Shown piece by piece: positions 1 through 13,700 of a stretch of 64,000 nt of DNA. The translations under genes were made by a program, and so were the position numbers. Numbering within the stretch: position 1 is the stretch's first letter; every line of letters starts with the position of its first letter. The notes under the pieces were generated by a model. It ran no database searches. It saw only the letters and a program-made list of their open reading frames with translations, and was not told the origin of the DNA. Source of the DNA: Acanthochlamys bracteata (lineage: Eukaryota > Streptophyta > Magnoliopsida > Pandanales > Velloziaceae); contig CM034139.1 in NCBI GenBank assembly GCA_019914995.1, forward strand, positions 5,806,461 through 5,870,460, in the 5' to 3' direction.

Positions 1-130
1 TTTATTTTATATTAAAAATGAGTTTAAAAAAATCAAATTTGGTAGATTGATAAACAAGCCCATATCTCTTATAACTCAATTTCAATAAATTTATTTCTCA
101 ATAACTCAATTCTAAGTTTTTAATTAATAA
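1..130. mobile_element. Edge of an AT-rich repeat, family B
   Basis: The first bases read like the end of a small non-autonomous element seen again near 43.83-43.98 kb: both have ATGAGTTT followed by an A-run, then a TGGTAAAC/TGATAAAC-like end, and both contain AACTCAATTTCAATAAA. The element is cut by the window edge, so its length and ends are unknown. No coding potential was seen. Confidence 0.4.
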
Positions 131-244
131 ACAACTTTTTGTAAAACTTATTTTCATAAAATTTAATTTTATATGATTGAAACACATAGTAAGTGTGTGT
201 TATTTAAATAACTCACCAACAAAGCAACAAACACAAACCTGACT

Positions 245-507
245 TAAGGGGCGTTTGGGATTGCTTATGAAATAGAGCTTTTATGAAATGAAGGATATTT
301 TTGTCCTTTTTGAAAAACGAGCCCTATTTTTTTTACTTCTAAAAAAATAATAAAAATATGCAATAAAAAGATCTCACTCCGTAGAATTTTTCTACACTTT
401 CTAAATTTTTAAATAAATTTTTTATATATTTATAAAATATGTATTAAAAAATGTGAAATGGAGAATTGAAAATTGGGTTGGAGGAAAGCAGAGCCAAACA
501 CCCCTTA
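245..507. mobile_element. MITE-like element with 14-bp inverted ends
   Basis: Left end TAAGGGGCGTTTGG (245-258) is matched by CCAAACACCCCTTA (494-507) as an inverted repeat with one mismatch. The 263-bp element is AT-rich and codes for nothing. A target duplication is unclear: the flanking triplets are TAA and TTA. The ends and size resemble PIF/Harbinger Tourist-type MITEs, but the superfamily is inference. It holds, in reverse, an 18-nt core (392-409) also found near 28.2, 54.6 and 63.7 kb. Confidence 0.65.
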
Positions 508-522
508 CCCGAGTTTGACTAA

Positions 523-767
523 AAGAGAACGTTTAAGACGCTATTTTTTTATTTTTTTTAATTTTATATTTTTTAATACATATTTTATAAATATATAAAA
601 AATTTATTTAAAAATTTTAAAAATATAGAAAAATTATACAAATTTTTTTATTATATATTTTTATTATATTTTTAAAAATAAAAATAAAATTTATTTTTCG
701 AAAAAAGTAAAAATATTTTTTATTTTAAAAAAATTCTATTACAATAAACACTTTCAAACGTTCTCTT
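523..767. mobile_element. Second MITE-like element
   Basis: AAGAGAACGTTTA at 523-535 pairs as an inverted repeat with CAAACGTTCTCTT at 755-767 (12 of 13 positions). The interior is almost pure A/T with no open frame. It sits 15 bp after the first element. The block at 45.19-45.41 kb has a similar left end (GAGAACGTTTGGTAAAGTG). Confidence 0.55.
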
Positions 768-790
768 GGACCCAATGTTTTACTTATTCT

Positions 791-861
791 ATGACGTGGC
801 AAGCTGCACGGGTTTCAGGACACCGAAGTTATCTAAATGGGCCCACCATTATCCCGCCAAA
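791..861 (+). promoter_or_regulatory. Promoter element cluster upstream of NRPD1
   Basis: This GC-richer island holds TGACGTGG (792-799, bZIP/ABRE type), TGGGCCCA (838-845, palindromic site II) and CCGCCAAA (854-861, the reverse of an E2F-like TTTGGCGG). Site II and E2F elements are typical of proliferation-linked plant genes. The cluster lies about 400 bp before the probable 5' leader of NRPD1, so it could also serve a gene to the left of the window. Binding is inferred from motifs only. Confidence 0.45.
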
Positions 862-1716
862 CTCTTTTCAGCGGCACTTAAACGCGGCGATTCCCATTCC
901 TAATATAAAACTTTCCGTCGTAATCATTTATTTTAGTAATTTAAATAATGCATGACAAAAGCGTTTTCAGAATCAGTCCACTAAAAACCTTTTTGAAAGT
1001 TTAATGTGCATGTTTGGTAACGTCATTTGAAAATAGATTACAAAATTTTGGATTATCTAAAGAGGTTCATATTTAGCTGATTTTATTTTTACTGATTCTA
1101 ATGTTTAATTATATTCTATTTTAATAATATACAAATTTTGAATTTAGATTTTATTCTGACCATCTTTATTAGAATAGGAAAAAGATCGGATTACAATTTC
1201 CTTAAAAGTAAAATTGTCTAAATAACTTTTAAAGGACCATTTGTAAAATTATATATTGTGGGATCTTTCCGTTCAGGTGTAGAAAGAAAGAAGCAGAGTT
1301 GGGGGAGAGATATAATTGGTCGGTTTTTCTTTTCCCTTCTCTGCCAAATAAAAACAGACACAGTGAGTTCTGCTGCTGTTTCTCTATTGTTGTTGTTGTC
1401 TTGTCTTCTACTTACGGAGAATCGCGCGTGTAGATCGCCGGAGAAAGCAAAATTCGCAGGGCGGCTTGCGGTACTAGCTGCCGAGAAGCGGCGACCGCTT
1501 GCCGCCCACTTGGGTTATAAAGATTCATTAGTTAAGCTAGTGAGTTTACTCGCCCTTGTTAATTTCTTTTTGTTATGTTGTTTGTGATCGTCTGAATTAA
1601 TGATTTCTGTTGTGTTTTAGTTTAGCGGTGTGCAATCTGTTGTGATCATGTTGTGTTTTTCTTTTTTGTTTTAGGTGGTGAAATTTTGAGCTGTCGAGTG
1701 AAGTAGAAGGGGAATC

Positions 1717-4700
1717 ATGGATACGGATTCGAATAGTTGTTATATAATTCGATCGGCAAGTATAAAGAGTATCAAGCTTGATTTAATGCCTGATGAAGAG
1801 ATTGTAAGTGTTTCTTCAATTTTTTGCTAATAATTCTTCGTAGAAATCTTTGTATGCTTTTATTTTTGGCTAACTAGATAGTTCATTCAGTAGCCTTGTT
1901 CATGAATGAACTGTAGTTAGTTTGATATGATGGTAAATTTCTGTCTAGCTGTTTAGTTAACTTTGTGTTAGGTGCATGAACATCTAAACATATGCTAAAT
2001 GATGTTGCGCTTGCCTAGGTTTGCTTCTAATTTCAAGAAAATTTGGGCCGTTCCTAATTAAATAGTTAATTATTTTGACTTTTACAGTATCAACTGAAGT
2101 TCTTAGCTATTGAGTTCCTCTTTGGTGCTGCTCTCTTCTTTACCGATCTTCTTAAGGAACTAACTATGCTGTTGATCATGTTACTTCTCTTGTATTCTCA
2201 GGAGTCTGATAAAGTAGTCCCCCTTGTTAAATATCTTCTCCTTAATAGCAACTGTACGAAAAAAATCTCATTTAAATTTACTTGTTGAGTGGAGTTCTTT
2301 TGTCGATAACTTTCTCAAGCGTCACACTACTCCTTATGTTTGCTTAAGGCCGCTACCTAGTTTTTGTTTTGCTGCAGATAAGCTCACAGTATATTTTTGG
2401 AAAATTTGTACCAGCAGTCTGTAAATGTTTGTTTGCTTATTGAACAACTGAAGCCCCTTATTTGAGAAACTTTGTAGACTTTGCGTTGTTTCAGTGGGTG
2501 GATCGATAAATGCATCTACAAGTAGCAACTAGGTGCTTCAATTTGCTTTTAATTTGCAGTCCGTTCTCTAAATGATAGTCTATGTGTGGGACCTTTCCAG
2601 GAGAAGTCTTGTTTTGTAACTGTTGCAGAACCTAGTGACTTGAACAATGCAAAATTGGGATTACCAAATACTTCATCTGGATGTGAAACGTGTGGTTCAA
2701 CAAATTTAAGAGACTGTGATGGTAGGTTGTAAATGTTTTGGCATTTTATCTGGCTTTGCTCTTTTCTATCCTCTTTTATTATTATTATTATTATTATTGT
2801 TATTATTATTATTATTATTATTATTTTGTAAATTAAAGTTTTGTGCTTACAAAAGCGTCTAAGTTTGTGAACAATCCTTTGCAGGTCATTTTGGGGTGGT
2901 CAAACTCCCAATGGCTATTTATCATCCTCATCTTACCAAGGAACTTGTTGAGATATTGAATCAAGTCTGTCCTGGGTGCAGGAAAATTAAACCTGAAAAA
3001 AAGAAAAAGGTTAAGGACAAAGGTTCACCTGCTGCTATTCCAGTTTAAGACGTTTGGCTAAGCTTATAATCTCCTTTTCACTCCAACTTTTCATTTCACG
3101 TTTTTTCCCAATAATGCTTCTAGAATATTCTGCAGATTTTAAATTTTTTTTAATGTCGTGAGATCTTATTTTTACTTTCGTGTAATTTATATATGTAAAA
3201 GTTTATTTAAGGCACTTTGGTATAAAACTGTTTAAAATTGTCAACATTTATAAAGATTTTTTATAGGTATGCATGATTGTTGGAAACACTCTACTGGTAG
3301 TTCTTGTACAGCTTTATAATTCTTGCCTCTCCAGTTAAGACCTTTTATTGTTACACCTCAATTGAACATTTCTTAGATGCATCTCTAACTAAGTTTTCTT
3401 TGTGTGGATGTTGTCTATAGGGTGCATCTTTTTCTCCCATAGGCTATACATTCGCTTTCTAAAATCTAACATGACATCTCCATGGTATTTTCAAGAAATA
3501 ATCTTAATTCTGTCTGTCTTTATAGTCCTATGTTGATGGATGTAATCATATAATTCTTTTGCTTGATTGCCCATTGATTGCTTAGTTATAAATGCAGTCA
3601 CAGTCAAATATAAAGATATTCCCTGCTCCAGCAAATAATGATTCTGGTTGCAAGTATTGTTCTGTAAGTTTCTGGACTTTATTTTGTGTATTTTCTTTAC
3701 CTTGAAGCTGTCTCAATATTGTTTCCTTCGCAGAAAAATTCTTCTGAATGGTACCCAGCTCTGAAGTTTAAGAAACTGTCAGAGCATGTTAAAGGAAAGA
3801 GAAATTTCTATATAACTGCTGAAATTAGCGAGAACTTACCAAAACAATTGCAAAATGTTTCTCTAACTGATATTCTTCCAAAAGATTACTGGGGTTTTGT
3901 GTCAGGAGATTTGAAACAGGATCCCTTGCGTCCTTCCAAAGTTTTTTTGTCAACACAACAGGTATCTTTCTTTATTTTCTATACAACTCTGTGATAGCAT
4001 GTAAGGCAAGCTTAAATTTTGTTTTTATGAGATGATAAGCACAAACTTCTATATCTTGCTTTCCATTCCATTTGAGCCCTGAAATTTAGTATTGAGGCAA
4101 CAAATTCGAAGCTAAATTAGACTTCTCCTGAAAGGTATTGAGGCAACAAACAAAAGTTTAGCTAACAATTGGAACTTTTCTTTGCTGCAAGGTGGCTGCC
4201 CTCGCTTATGTTTTCTTGTTTAACATAAGAGTTAGAGCAATAAACTCAAAGGGCTTAATGGAATTATAATTCCAGAGTATAGGTCCCACTATGACCAACA
4301 CAAATAACAACAATGGACGAGTTACAATGAGCAATGTTTAGCCCAAACAGATCCTTGACAATTCTGACATATCAGTGACCTATCATTGACTTGGTTGATC
4401 CAAAGGACTTGATCCAAATTTCTATTGCAACTTGATGCCTTCATCTTGATTGCTGACTACTTGCTTTGTAACCTACAGTTCGTGTCTTGATCCTAATCGA
4501 TCCCCAAAATTGATAGTGATTACTTGAGAACATCAATCTAGCTAATCAATTTTTTCACAACGTAGCTTTATAGCATGTAGATATATGTAGATATATAGAT
4601 ATATAAATTATTTTTAAAAAAAGCTGGGCAACTTATTTCATTCTTTGATGGGCATTGTATCAGGTATTTAGCATCTTGTCTCAAGTTGATTCAGATTACA

Positions 4701-7700
4701 TTAAGCGATTTGTTCCAAGATCAGAGCTTCTATTTCTATCCCGTCTTCCTGTTATTCCTAATTGCCATCGTGTAATGGAGTTATTCACTTATGCTGATGG
4801 ACCACGGCTTTGCTTTGTAAGCTTGTGTTTTCTCTTCCTCTTAATTATTCAAGTATATTCATGAACATGTCTCTTTTCAGTCTCTGACTATTTGTGGCCA
4901 TTGGTTTACATATCTTTTGATGCAGGATGACCGCACGAATGCTTTCAAAAGAGTGGTGGATGTGAGCAGACATTTTTATGAGCTTAATCAGCAACTACAT
5001 GAAGAAGCTGCTGTTGGTTCTCATGTAACATGCCGTATTCTAGATTGCCTTAGTATGTCCAAGGTGAGGATTCTTGTACTTGCATTTCTTGGCACACTTG
5101 GTTGAATGCTAATGAAAGTGTCAAATTTGATTTGCATGTCTCTTCATGAACATTTTACTATATGTTAATGTCTTGATGTAGCCTTGTTGGTATGCACTAG
5201 ATGTCGAAATGATATTACTGCAACACAAAGTTCTATGAAACCAAATTTATTAAATTAATTGTGTCCTTTTGTTGCTGTTAGAGGTACCAAGAAGTTGGCT
5301 GGAGGTATTCTAAGGTCAATTAAGGATGTTTTCCTTGTTTTAAACACTTGCACCTAGTAGGGAGACTCCATTTTTTATTACTGAAGTATGAAGTATTCTG
5401 TCGAGATATGTACACACCTTAACTGACTTCTGTATGCAACTGATGTTAACCTCTGGGGATATTTATGTTTGCAAAATTGGTTAAGTCAGCTGTTTGAGCC
5501 TGTTCAACTTTGACCACTGCCTATTTGACCACTTTGTTCAAGCCCAGTTTAGAATCGAGTTTGACCTGAACCTGACTACAGTCCATCCACGCTCGTTCAC
5601 TGGATAGTCTTATCTTATTTTATTGTTGTGCCATGCTCACCCAAAAGTGATTCTTTTATATCCTTGCTATTACTTTTCCGCATTGATTAGATAAAGTTTG
5701 ATATAATGATTTTGAGTGTATAATATGTTCAGCTGGTTAAAGTTGGACCATGGCTAACTAACCTGGTTTACTTTAAAACAGAGTTTTATAACATTGCTGG
5801 ATTTTAAACAGCAAAGACAGTTACATGCACAATAGGTTTTTCCCTAAAAACCTGAAAACCTAAAAACCTGGAAAACCTAAAAACATGAAATCCTTAATAT
5901 CAATCCTTGTATGGATCAGACATAACTTGTCCTATTAAATACTATACTTACATTTTTGAAAATTGCCCCTGATAGGTATATGGGAGTCGCAGTTGTTCAT
6001 GTGCAACTTGCAGGCTTAGTGTATGATAGCATTAGTAGAGAGCAGACTTAGGAGCAGAGCCTAAAAAATTCTAGTTTATACTTCTGCACACCATAATGGT
6101 GACATCATTGAGGTCCTCATGTACTCTCGTTGCTGTTACTTATGCACCATTGTAGTTCTATGTAGGTATGTTCCACCTTTTACATGGATGCCATCTACAG
6201 CTAAATCAAGGCATTCCTTACCATTGATGTGTTCTCTTCCACCTACAATCCTTGATAGGCATCAATTAAATTTGGAACAAGGCACCAAAGCATCATACAT
6301 AATAATTGTTATGAAAGTAGCCAAGCCCTCATTGGTGGAGTGGCTAGGGCATTTTCTCAGCAAAGAGGGAGTTCATGGTTTGAATACCGGAAATGCCTGT
6401 TTATCTCACTGGGGAAGAAAAAAACAACTATGAAGTAAATGTTCCCTTAACCAGAGAATAATAGGAAAAGACTGATCAAATCCCAAAATGGTTACTGCTG
6501 TCCAACGCATATGCTACGGAGTTGAACAGTGTGTAATACATATTGTTTATTTCTTTTTATCTATATACTTGGAGTCACTTGGTATTCTTCCAATTATTTT
6601 TTTGAAAAAAAAAAAACTTATCAAAACATACCAAAATTTGTAAGTATTTTCAAACTACATAAACACATAAATGTGTAGGCTCAAGTCCTTGAACTTTTAT
6701 AAGCTAAGCAAGTTTGCCGAAATTGATTGATTTTCATCCTTAGGACTTAATGACAATTAACAAGTGGTACCTTTTCATGGCACCTTGTTTTAACTAATGG
6801 ATACCCCTTTGGTAAGAGGGGTAGAGGAAGGCTAAAAGACATGGTCATATTACTCTAAAATAGCTCATTCGTTAGTGGCTTAGCTGTGTATATTGCTTAC
6901 AACAGAGCATAATGGTGCAAAATATCCTTGTAGCAAATCGCAATTGGTGGGGCGAGGCTTAGTTGATTTTGTTGTTGTTAGTATACCATTGAGTTATTCC
7001 AACTAAAGTTTCCCATAAGCATATGGTCAAGCCAGCAAGTTACCGATACCATAACTCAACAATGCAAAAACAAATCGAAGAAAAAGGAAATATGTTGATG
7101 ATTTTAAACAAGAAAGATGGATGCTATATCAATTATGTTGCGACAACAAATACTACCTTGGAGGTTGAACATTATCAGCAAAAAGACTTGGTTTGCACAA
7201 ATTATTAAAATTTGGTTGAACTTAACAAAAAAACAGGTTTTGATTGAACAAAGAACAAAGTTGGTGCCTTGGTGGACACCACTTATACCTATATATTTAT
7301 AGGACTTATCAAATTAGAAATTTTAAATTTTTTACTTATTAAGAAAACTGAAAGACATGCAGAAAATGAAGGGTTGGAAGTTTCCAACTTTCCAGTATCA
7401 GTAAGTGCGTGACACATTTCCTTGTGAGCACTTTAACCGCTCTAATACTTCTAAAGCTTCCACGCGTCTTTTCTTTTATATGTTTTGTACTTGCAGCCTC
7501 TTGCTTTTGCTTCCTTCTTATTTCCCCTTCCTTTTTTATGATTTTCTTTTTAATAAGAAAAGATCTATGCTATTTAAATCTTGTAATCAATTTTTAATGA
7601 TAATTAGTTTCTACGTCATTTACCCGTCTGGAAAATATAGTATTCATTAGTACAACTGCAATAAAATTATAATGCCCTTTTTTCCAGTTGCCGTTCAGTA

Positions 7701-10700
7701 AACCTGGATTACAAAATGTTGGTCATGCCCTCCATCTTGGCAGGGAGAGGGAACAAATTAAACCCATATGTGGGGTGAGGGTAGGGAAAGGCAGAGTGCC
7801 TAGAGTGCTGCATGGAGCAGTAAGACCCCAAGCCCCACAACATCCATGATTATCATTAACTACAGATAGAGGTTTTCCACACTGACAAAAGAAATGGCAA
7901 GTCTTGAAGAGAAAGATTCGATGTTAGCATATACTGCAAAATAGGAAATTATATAAGACAACTTCTGTATCTCGAAATACTTGCTGGAGCTTTATTTGTC
8001 AACTAATAAGAACTTCATGGTGTGGGAGGATTTTACCCATTATGTGGAAGTTAGATTTCTTGGGCATAAAGCTTTATCTTTCTCTTGAATATTTGTGAAA
8101 GTGTAGCATGTGTAGTTTCAAAGTGGAAGCTGATAGCTGGGGTTGTTGCACTATCAAAAACTCTAAACACTGTAAGGAAGAACTGCCCCTGTATTCCCTG
8201 TACTGTGCATGTGCACCTTGAATTGAACTATACCTATGTCAAGATTACCATGATTTGAGCTTTTTATTGTAACACACTAATACTATCTCTTCTTGCAGCT
8301 CTATGCAAAACGTTCTGAAACTGACGCTGACCCTTATGTTAGTAAACATGGACGGAAGTGGCTTCAAGAGGTTCTGCTTAGTAAAAGGACAGATTGTTCA
8401 TTCCGCTCAGTTGTTGTAGGTGATCCAAAAATTAGGTTAGGTGAAATTGGCATTCCACAGGATGTCTGTGATGAGCTTTACATTGCTGAGAGTGTCAATT
8501 CTTACAATTTGGAAAAGCTGAATACCCTTTGCTATGTGCTACTTTTGACGAGGGAACTGTATATTAGAAGAAGGGGGAAATTGATAACCTTTGATATAGC
8601 AGAAACTCTAGAAGTAGGTGATGCCTTTTACAGACCTTTGCATGATGGTGATATTGTGTTGCTAAATAGACCCCCTTCTAAGCACCTGCATTCGCTTGTT
8701 GGGTTATCTGTTAAGATCTTGCCTGTCCATTCTGTAGTTGCCATAAACCCACTGTGTTGTGGCCCTTTTGATGGGGATTTTGATGGAGACTGCCTACACG
8801 GTTATGTAGCTCAATCCTTGCTCTCAAGAATTGAGCTTAGGGACCTAGTTTCTTTGGAGAATCAGATATGGAATGTTCAAAATGGAGAGAGCTTGGTTTT
8901 GTTGACGCATGACAGCTTAACTGCTGCACATTTGCTTTCTACCAATGGTGTTATTCTGAATAAATTTGAGATTCAGCAATTAGGAATGCTCTGTTGTCAT
9001 CAGTTACCGTTTCCTGCAATTGTGAAGAGTATGGAACTTTACAATCTTTGGAGCGGACAGCAATTGCTTATGGCACTTCTTTCGCCCTGTTTGGATTACC
9101 TTAGTAAATATTCAATAGAACAGAGCTGCAAAGTTGATTTTCCAGCAGATTCTTCCCCTGGTATAAAGAAATATCTTTCTCAGGTATTGAAGTGTAGTGG
9201 CAAACTAGCTGTTGATGTTCTTTTCTCACTCCAGGATGTTCTTTGTGAATGGTTATCCATAAGGGGTTTGACAGTATCTTTAAGTGATATATACCTTACA
9301 CCAGACCGCTATTCTCGGATGAAGTTGATGGATGAAGTTAGTTATGCCTTGCAAGAGGCTGAGTATGCTTGTCTGATGAAGGAGCTGATTGCAAACCCTG
9401 AGGTGGAGTTTCTCCTCCAAAGTCATGAGAAAGATGAATATCCCAATGTCAGCGCTGATATACAAAGAAAGAAATTCAAGAACATCAGCCAGATATCAGT
9501 CGCTGCCTTCAAAGATGTATACCGTGATCTTCAAAGAGCAGTGTACGAACATATCGGCAAAGAAAATTCAATGTTAGCAATGATCAATTCTGGAAGCAAG
9601 GGTAGCATTGCCAAGTTAGTTCAGCAAAGTGTTTGTCTTGGTCTTCAGCTTTCAGATTTGTCATATTTTAATGCAGATCCTTGTAGCATGGCTCCGAATG
9701 ATGGTGATTGTGAAGGACAGAGTTACGATGTGATAAGGGCGTCTTTTATTGATGGCTTGGATCCTATAGAATGCTTTGTACATTCAGTCTCATCTCGTCC
9801 CAGTATGTTCAAGGAAAATAATCAGATTCCAGGGACTTTAACCAGAAAACTTATGTTTTACTTGCGAGACATGTACCTTGCTTATGACGGAACGGTTAGA
9901 AATTCATACGGGCAGCAGATTGTACAGTTCTCATATGATCAATCTGGTGAAATCTTTGACAAGAACTGTGAACCATGTGAGCTTTTGGATAGTGGTTTTA
10001 CCACTATTGAAGGCGGTCAACCTGTGGGTGCATTGGCTGCTTCTTCAATTTCAGAAGCTGCTTATGGTGCTTTGGAGCACATACCTTCAACTAGTATAGA
10101 AGCTTCACCTTTGAGAAGTTTGAAGGTCCATTAGCATCTTCTTTCCCTTCATTAGTTTTACTAAGCGCTTGCATTTCATTTATCCATAATCATTTAGCTG
10201 CTGAAGCTACCATGTTCTGCTCAGTTGGCTTCCTTGTGAGGCTTTTGACCTCAGCTAGCTGGATGAAGTCCCAGTTCTTGTTTGTTTTTTTGTTTGATCC
10301 ATGTTTATTTGACTGAAGACTTCTCAAACCATGCTGCTTCAATTTTCTTTTCCATGAATTGTTGAGTGCTGTTTTAATGGTCAAGGTTTATTGTCCACCT
10401 TTTCCATGCATTTCTTGAAATCTTCACCTTTTACGTTTTCTGCCCCTTGCTTGGGGCATGTTCATAGCTCTAGCTATTAATGGTTCTCTTTGTCATAGCA
10501 TGGTGGCTTTGAAATTATTGATGTTCCTGTGAGCCATACATTTTGAGTTTTTCTTCTTCTCAATGTTGTTAAGGACTAGCGCTCTTGGTTTCTGATGTTG
10601 GTGTGCAGAAAATATTTGAAGGTGGTCGAAGCAGCAGATGTGATCGTACTGTGTCACTGGTTCTGATCAAGAAACTATCTAGATGGACTTACGGCCATGA

Positions 10701-13700
10701 ATATGGAGCATTGGAAGTCAAGAATCACCTTGATAGAGTTATATTCTCTGATTTGGTTGATAACTATATGATCTCGTAAGTATCACAATCATCATTTTCT
10801 GTTTTTTTAATGCTTTGCAGAGGAGGCAGATCTGGAGTAACTTTGGTATTACAATTGGTTTCAATTTCAGTTATGCTGGCTTTGATTGTCAAAGAAAGGG
10901 ATTCAGTCCGTGGATTTTGCATTTTCATGTGGACAAGGTATGTTGCACTCTAGTGTCCATGATGCTTGATTTACTTTCTTGTCTTATGAAATCTGTTTTG
11001 GGCATCAGGAACGGATTATGAGGAAAAGGTTGAATGTTGAGGCAGTTGTACGGAAGTTGGGAAGTCATTACAATTCCAGAACAGAAAAGCTTGCCATTCC
11101 GAAGTTGCATATGAGAAACCAGTAAGCATCTTTAAGAATTCTGCCCCTGGTAATGGTTTGAGGATGTACCTATGTTTGGTGGCATGAAGTTTGGTTGAAC
11201 TAAGTTGCCATTCCAAAATTTAAGCTGGGATTTCTCTTTGTATCCAATATTCGATAAAGCTAGTTGGATTTCTCTGGCATTCAATTTGAAAACTTGACAT
11301 AGTTAACAGTCAATCTGGAAAGATTTGGAATTTATTTATAATAGACACAACATAGCTTGCTCTATGTAATTATCTCTGATTTGTGATTAGTGGCTTTGCA
11401 TGACTGAAAATTTGTTTAACCTTCTTGTCAGATTCGTAATACTTCCTTTATATAATTGCAAAAGAAGGTTCTCAAAGAGATGTACAACAATCAATTACCC
11501 TCCCCAATAGCTGTTAGCTCGGACTTAGTGCTATTCTATATGCTCGTTTTCGCATACCTTATCTTATAGCCATTTTAATTGTGACGTTGTAACAAATGAC
11601 TTTACCTTTTTTGATATGAGACTTGATTATTTTACTATTATAGCTAATGAAGGGTGTATTGGTAGGTGTTGTCAGTTCATCAACGACGAGGAGCATGAGC
11701 AAGTATGTCTCACAGTTGAAGTTGAACTCTCACAGTATACTGTTTCGTTCGAGACGATAAGGGATTGTATAATACCAATTCTACTTGAAACTCTCCTTAA
11801 AGGTCAGTTTCCTGATGATATTTTGTTATTGTATCTAATATTAATAATGGATTAATTGAAAGTCCTTCAATGATGTGCATGAATGGCTTCTAGTTTTTAT
11901 ATGATATCGCAAAGTATTTCCGGTTTTTTCGTTTTTCTTCTTTTCAGGATTTTTGGAGTTGAAGAAGGTGGAGATCCTGTGGGACACTCCACTTCATAGC
12001 CATAAAAATTCAGATGGTGAACTTATTTTAAGAGTTACTATGTCTGAAGCCTGTCCCCCTGGAAAATTTTGGAGCATTATAACAGATGCCTGCATCCCTG
12101 TGATGGATCTGATTGATTGGAAACGTAGCCATCCTAACAATATAACTGAAAATTTTCATGCGCATGGAATAACGGTTGCATGGGAGTACTTCCTTAGGGT
12201 AAGTTCTTTACCATGCATTTCCTTCATTATATACAAATAATTTCACGTTTGTTGTTTTTCTTGGATGCAGGATTTAAGATCTACAGCATATGATATAGGT
12301 AGAAAAATACGTAAGGAACACTTGCTGCTTGTTGCTGATAGCATGACAATGACTGGTGAATTTTTTGGATTAACGGCTAGAGGGCTTGAAATGCAGCGGA
12401 AATCTGCTACAATTTCGTCACCCTTTAATCAGGCCTGCTTTTCAGTGAGTGTCTAATATTTTTTTAGTATTCAATTTCTTCCTCTTCAATCATCATTAGC
12501 GCAAGTGTTGCTTGGGTAACAAATAACAGATGCCAAGAGATTGTTTCATCAATGCTGCTAAGCAAGGATTTGAGGATCCTCTTTCTGGTAATTTGGATGC
12601 CTTGATTTGGGGAAAGCAAGCTTCAGTAGGCACTGGTGGACCTTTTAAGCTTATATATTCAGGAAAGGTATGTATGTCACTTGACATGGTGCAGCTCTCT
12701 GAAACCTGTTTTTTTCTCTTTTTTTTTTGGGGCTTCTATCTCCCTATGCATCTCCATGCAGCATTGTTACATGCAGGCTTTTTTGCTTGGCCTCAAAGTA
12801 AATAATCAGTTGTCAGTATATGATATATGGTTTGTTGCCTATCAAACTATGAAATTTGCTGTAAATAATCTTTAGTTTCCGATAAATATGGTATTATCTG
12901 GAAACGTCATTTGTGGTCATGCGATGCTCTTATTAAAGAGGGATACAGGTGATTGCACGAAACAACTGCTTTTAGCATGGGTTTGGTCTTTGTGAATTTA
13001 TTCATGAATTCAGTTTTAAAGTTTGCTTTTTCTCGTCTGATCAACTGAGTTGAGAGTACTTTTTCCTCTTTCCTCTGAAAAATGTCAATGTTTTTACTGA
13101 CTGTCATTAGCCTAAATTCTTGGATAAGCTTAGCATTTACAATTGTTTTCTTTTTTCGGCTTCATCAAGGTGCATAAACCGAAGGATTCTGAGAGCATTT
13201 ATGAGACCTTGCGTCACATTCAGTCTGTTGGACCTCAGAAAAACCACGTACAATCAAGAGCCCCATCTTGTAAAGCTTTAGATATGAAATGGAGAAATGT
13301 TGGCGAGATGAATAATTCTCTGCGTACAATACTCAATAAGTAAGTTGATCCTCTTAAACTGCACCTTTTCAACTTGTTCGTGTTACTTCTTTTTGCAAAT
13401 TGTCCTTTTGATCCATTGACCAATAAAGCTTCCTGTATGTCTTATGCTTGCTTCATTCAAAGATATGAGATGGATGAGTTGCTCAATGAGGAAGACAAGT
13501 CACTGTTGATGGAGGCCTTGAAATATCATCCAAGGGGAGGAGAAAAAGTTGGTGTTGGAATTCAGGATATAAAGGTAGTAGCAGTATGTTTAAGCTTTTC
13601 TATGATACGCCTACTTATACGTGTCAAATGTTGTCTGCTATCGTCATTTTTTTCCTACTTTGCCTCTAGTTAAACAAGCAACCCCACTTTCTAATCCTGG

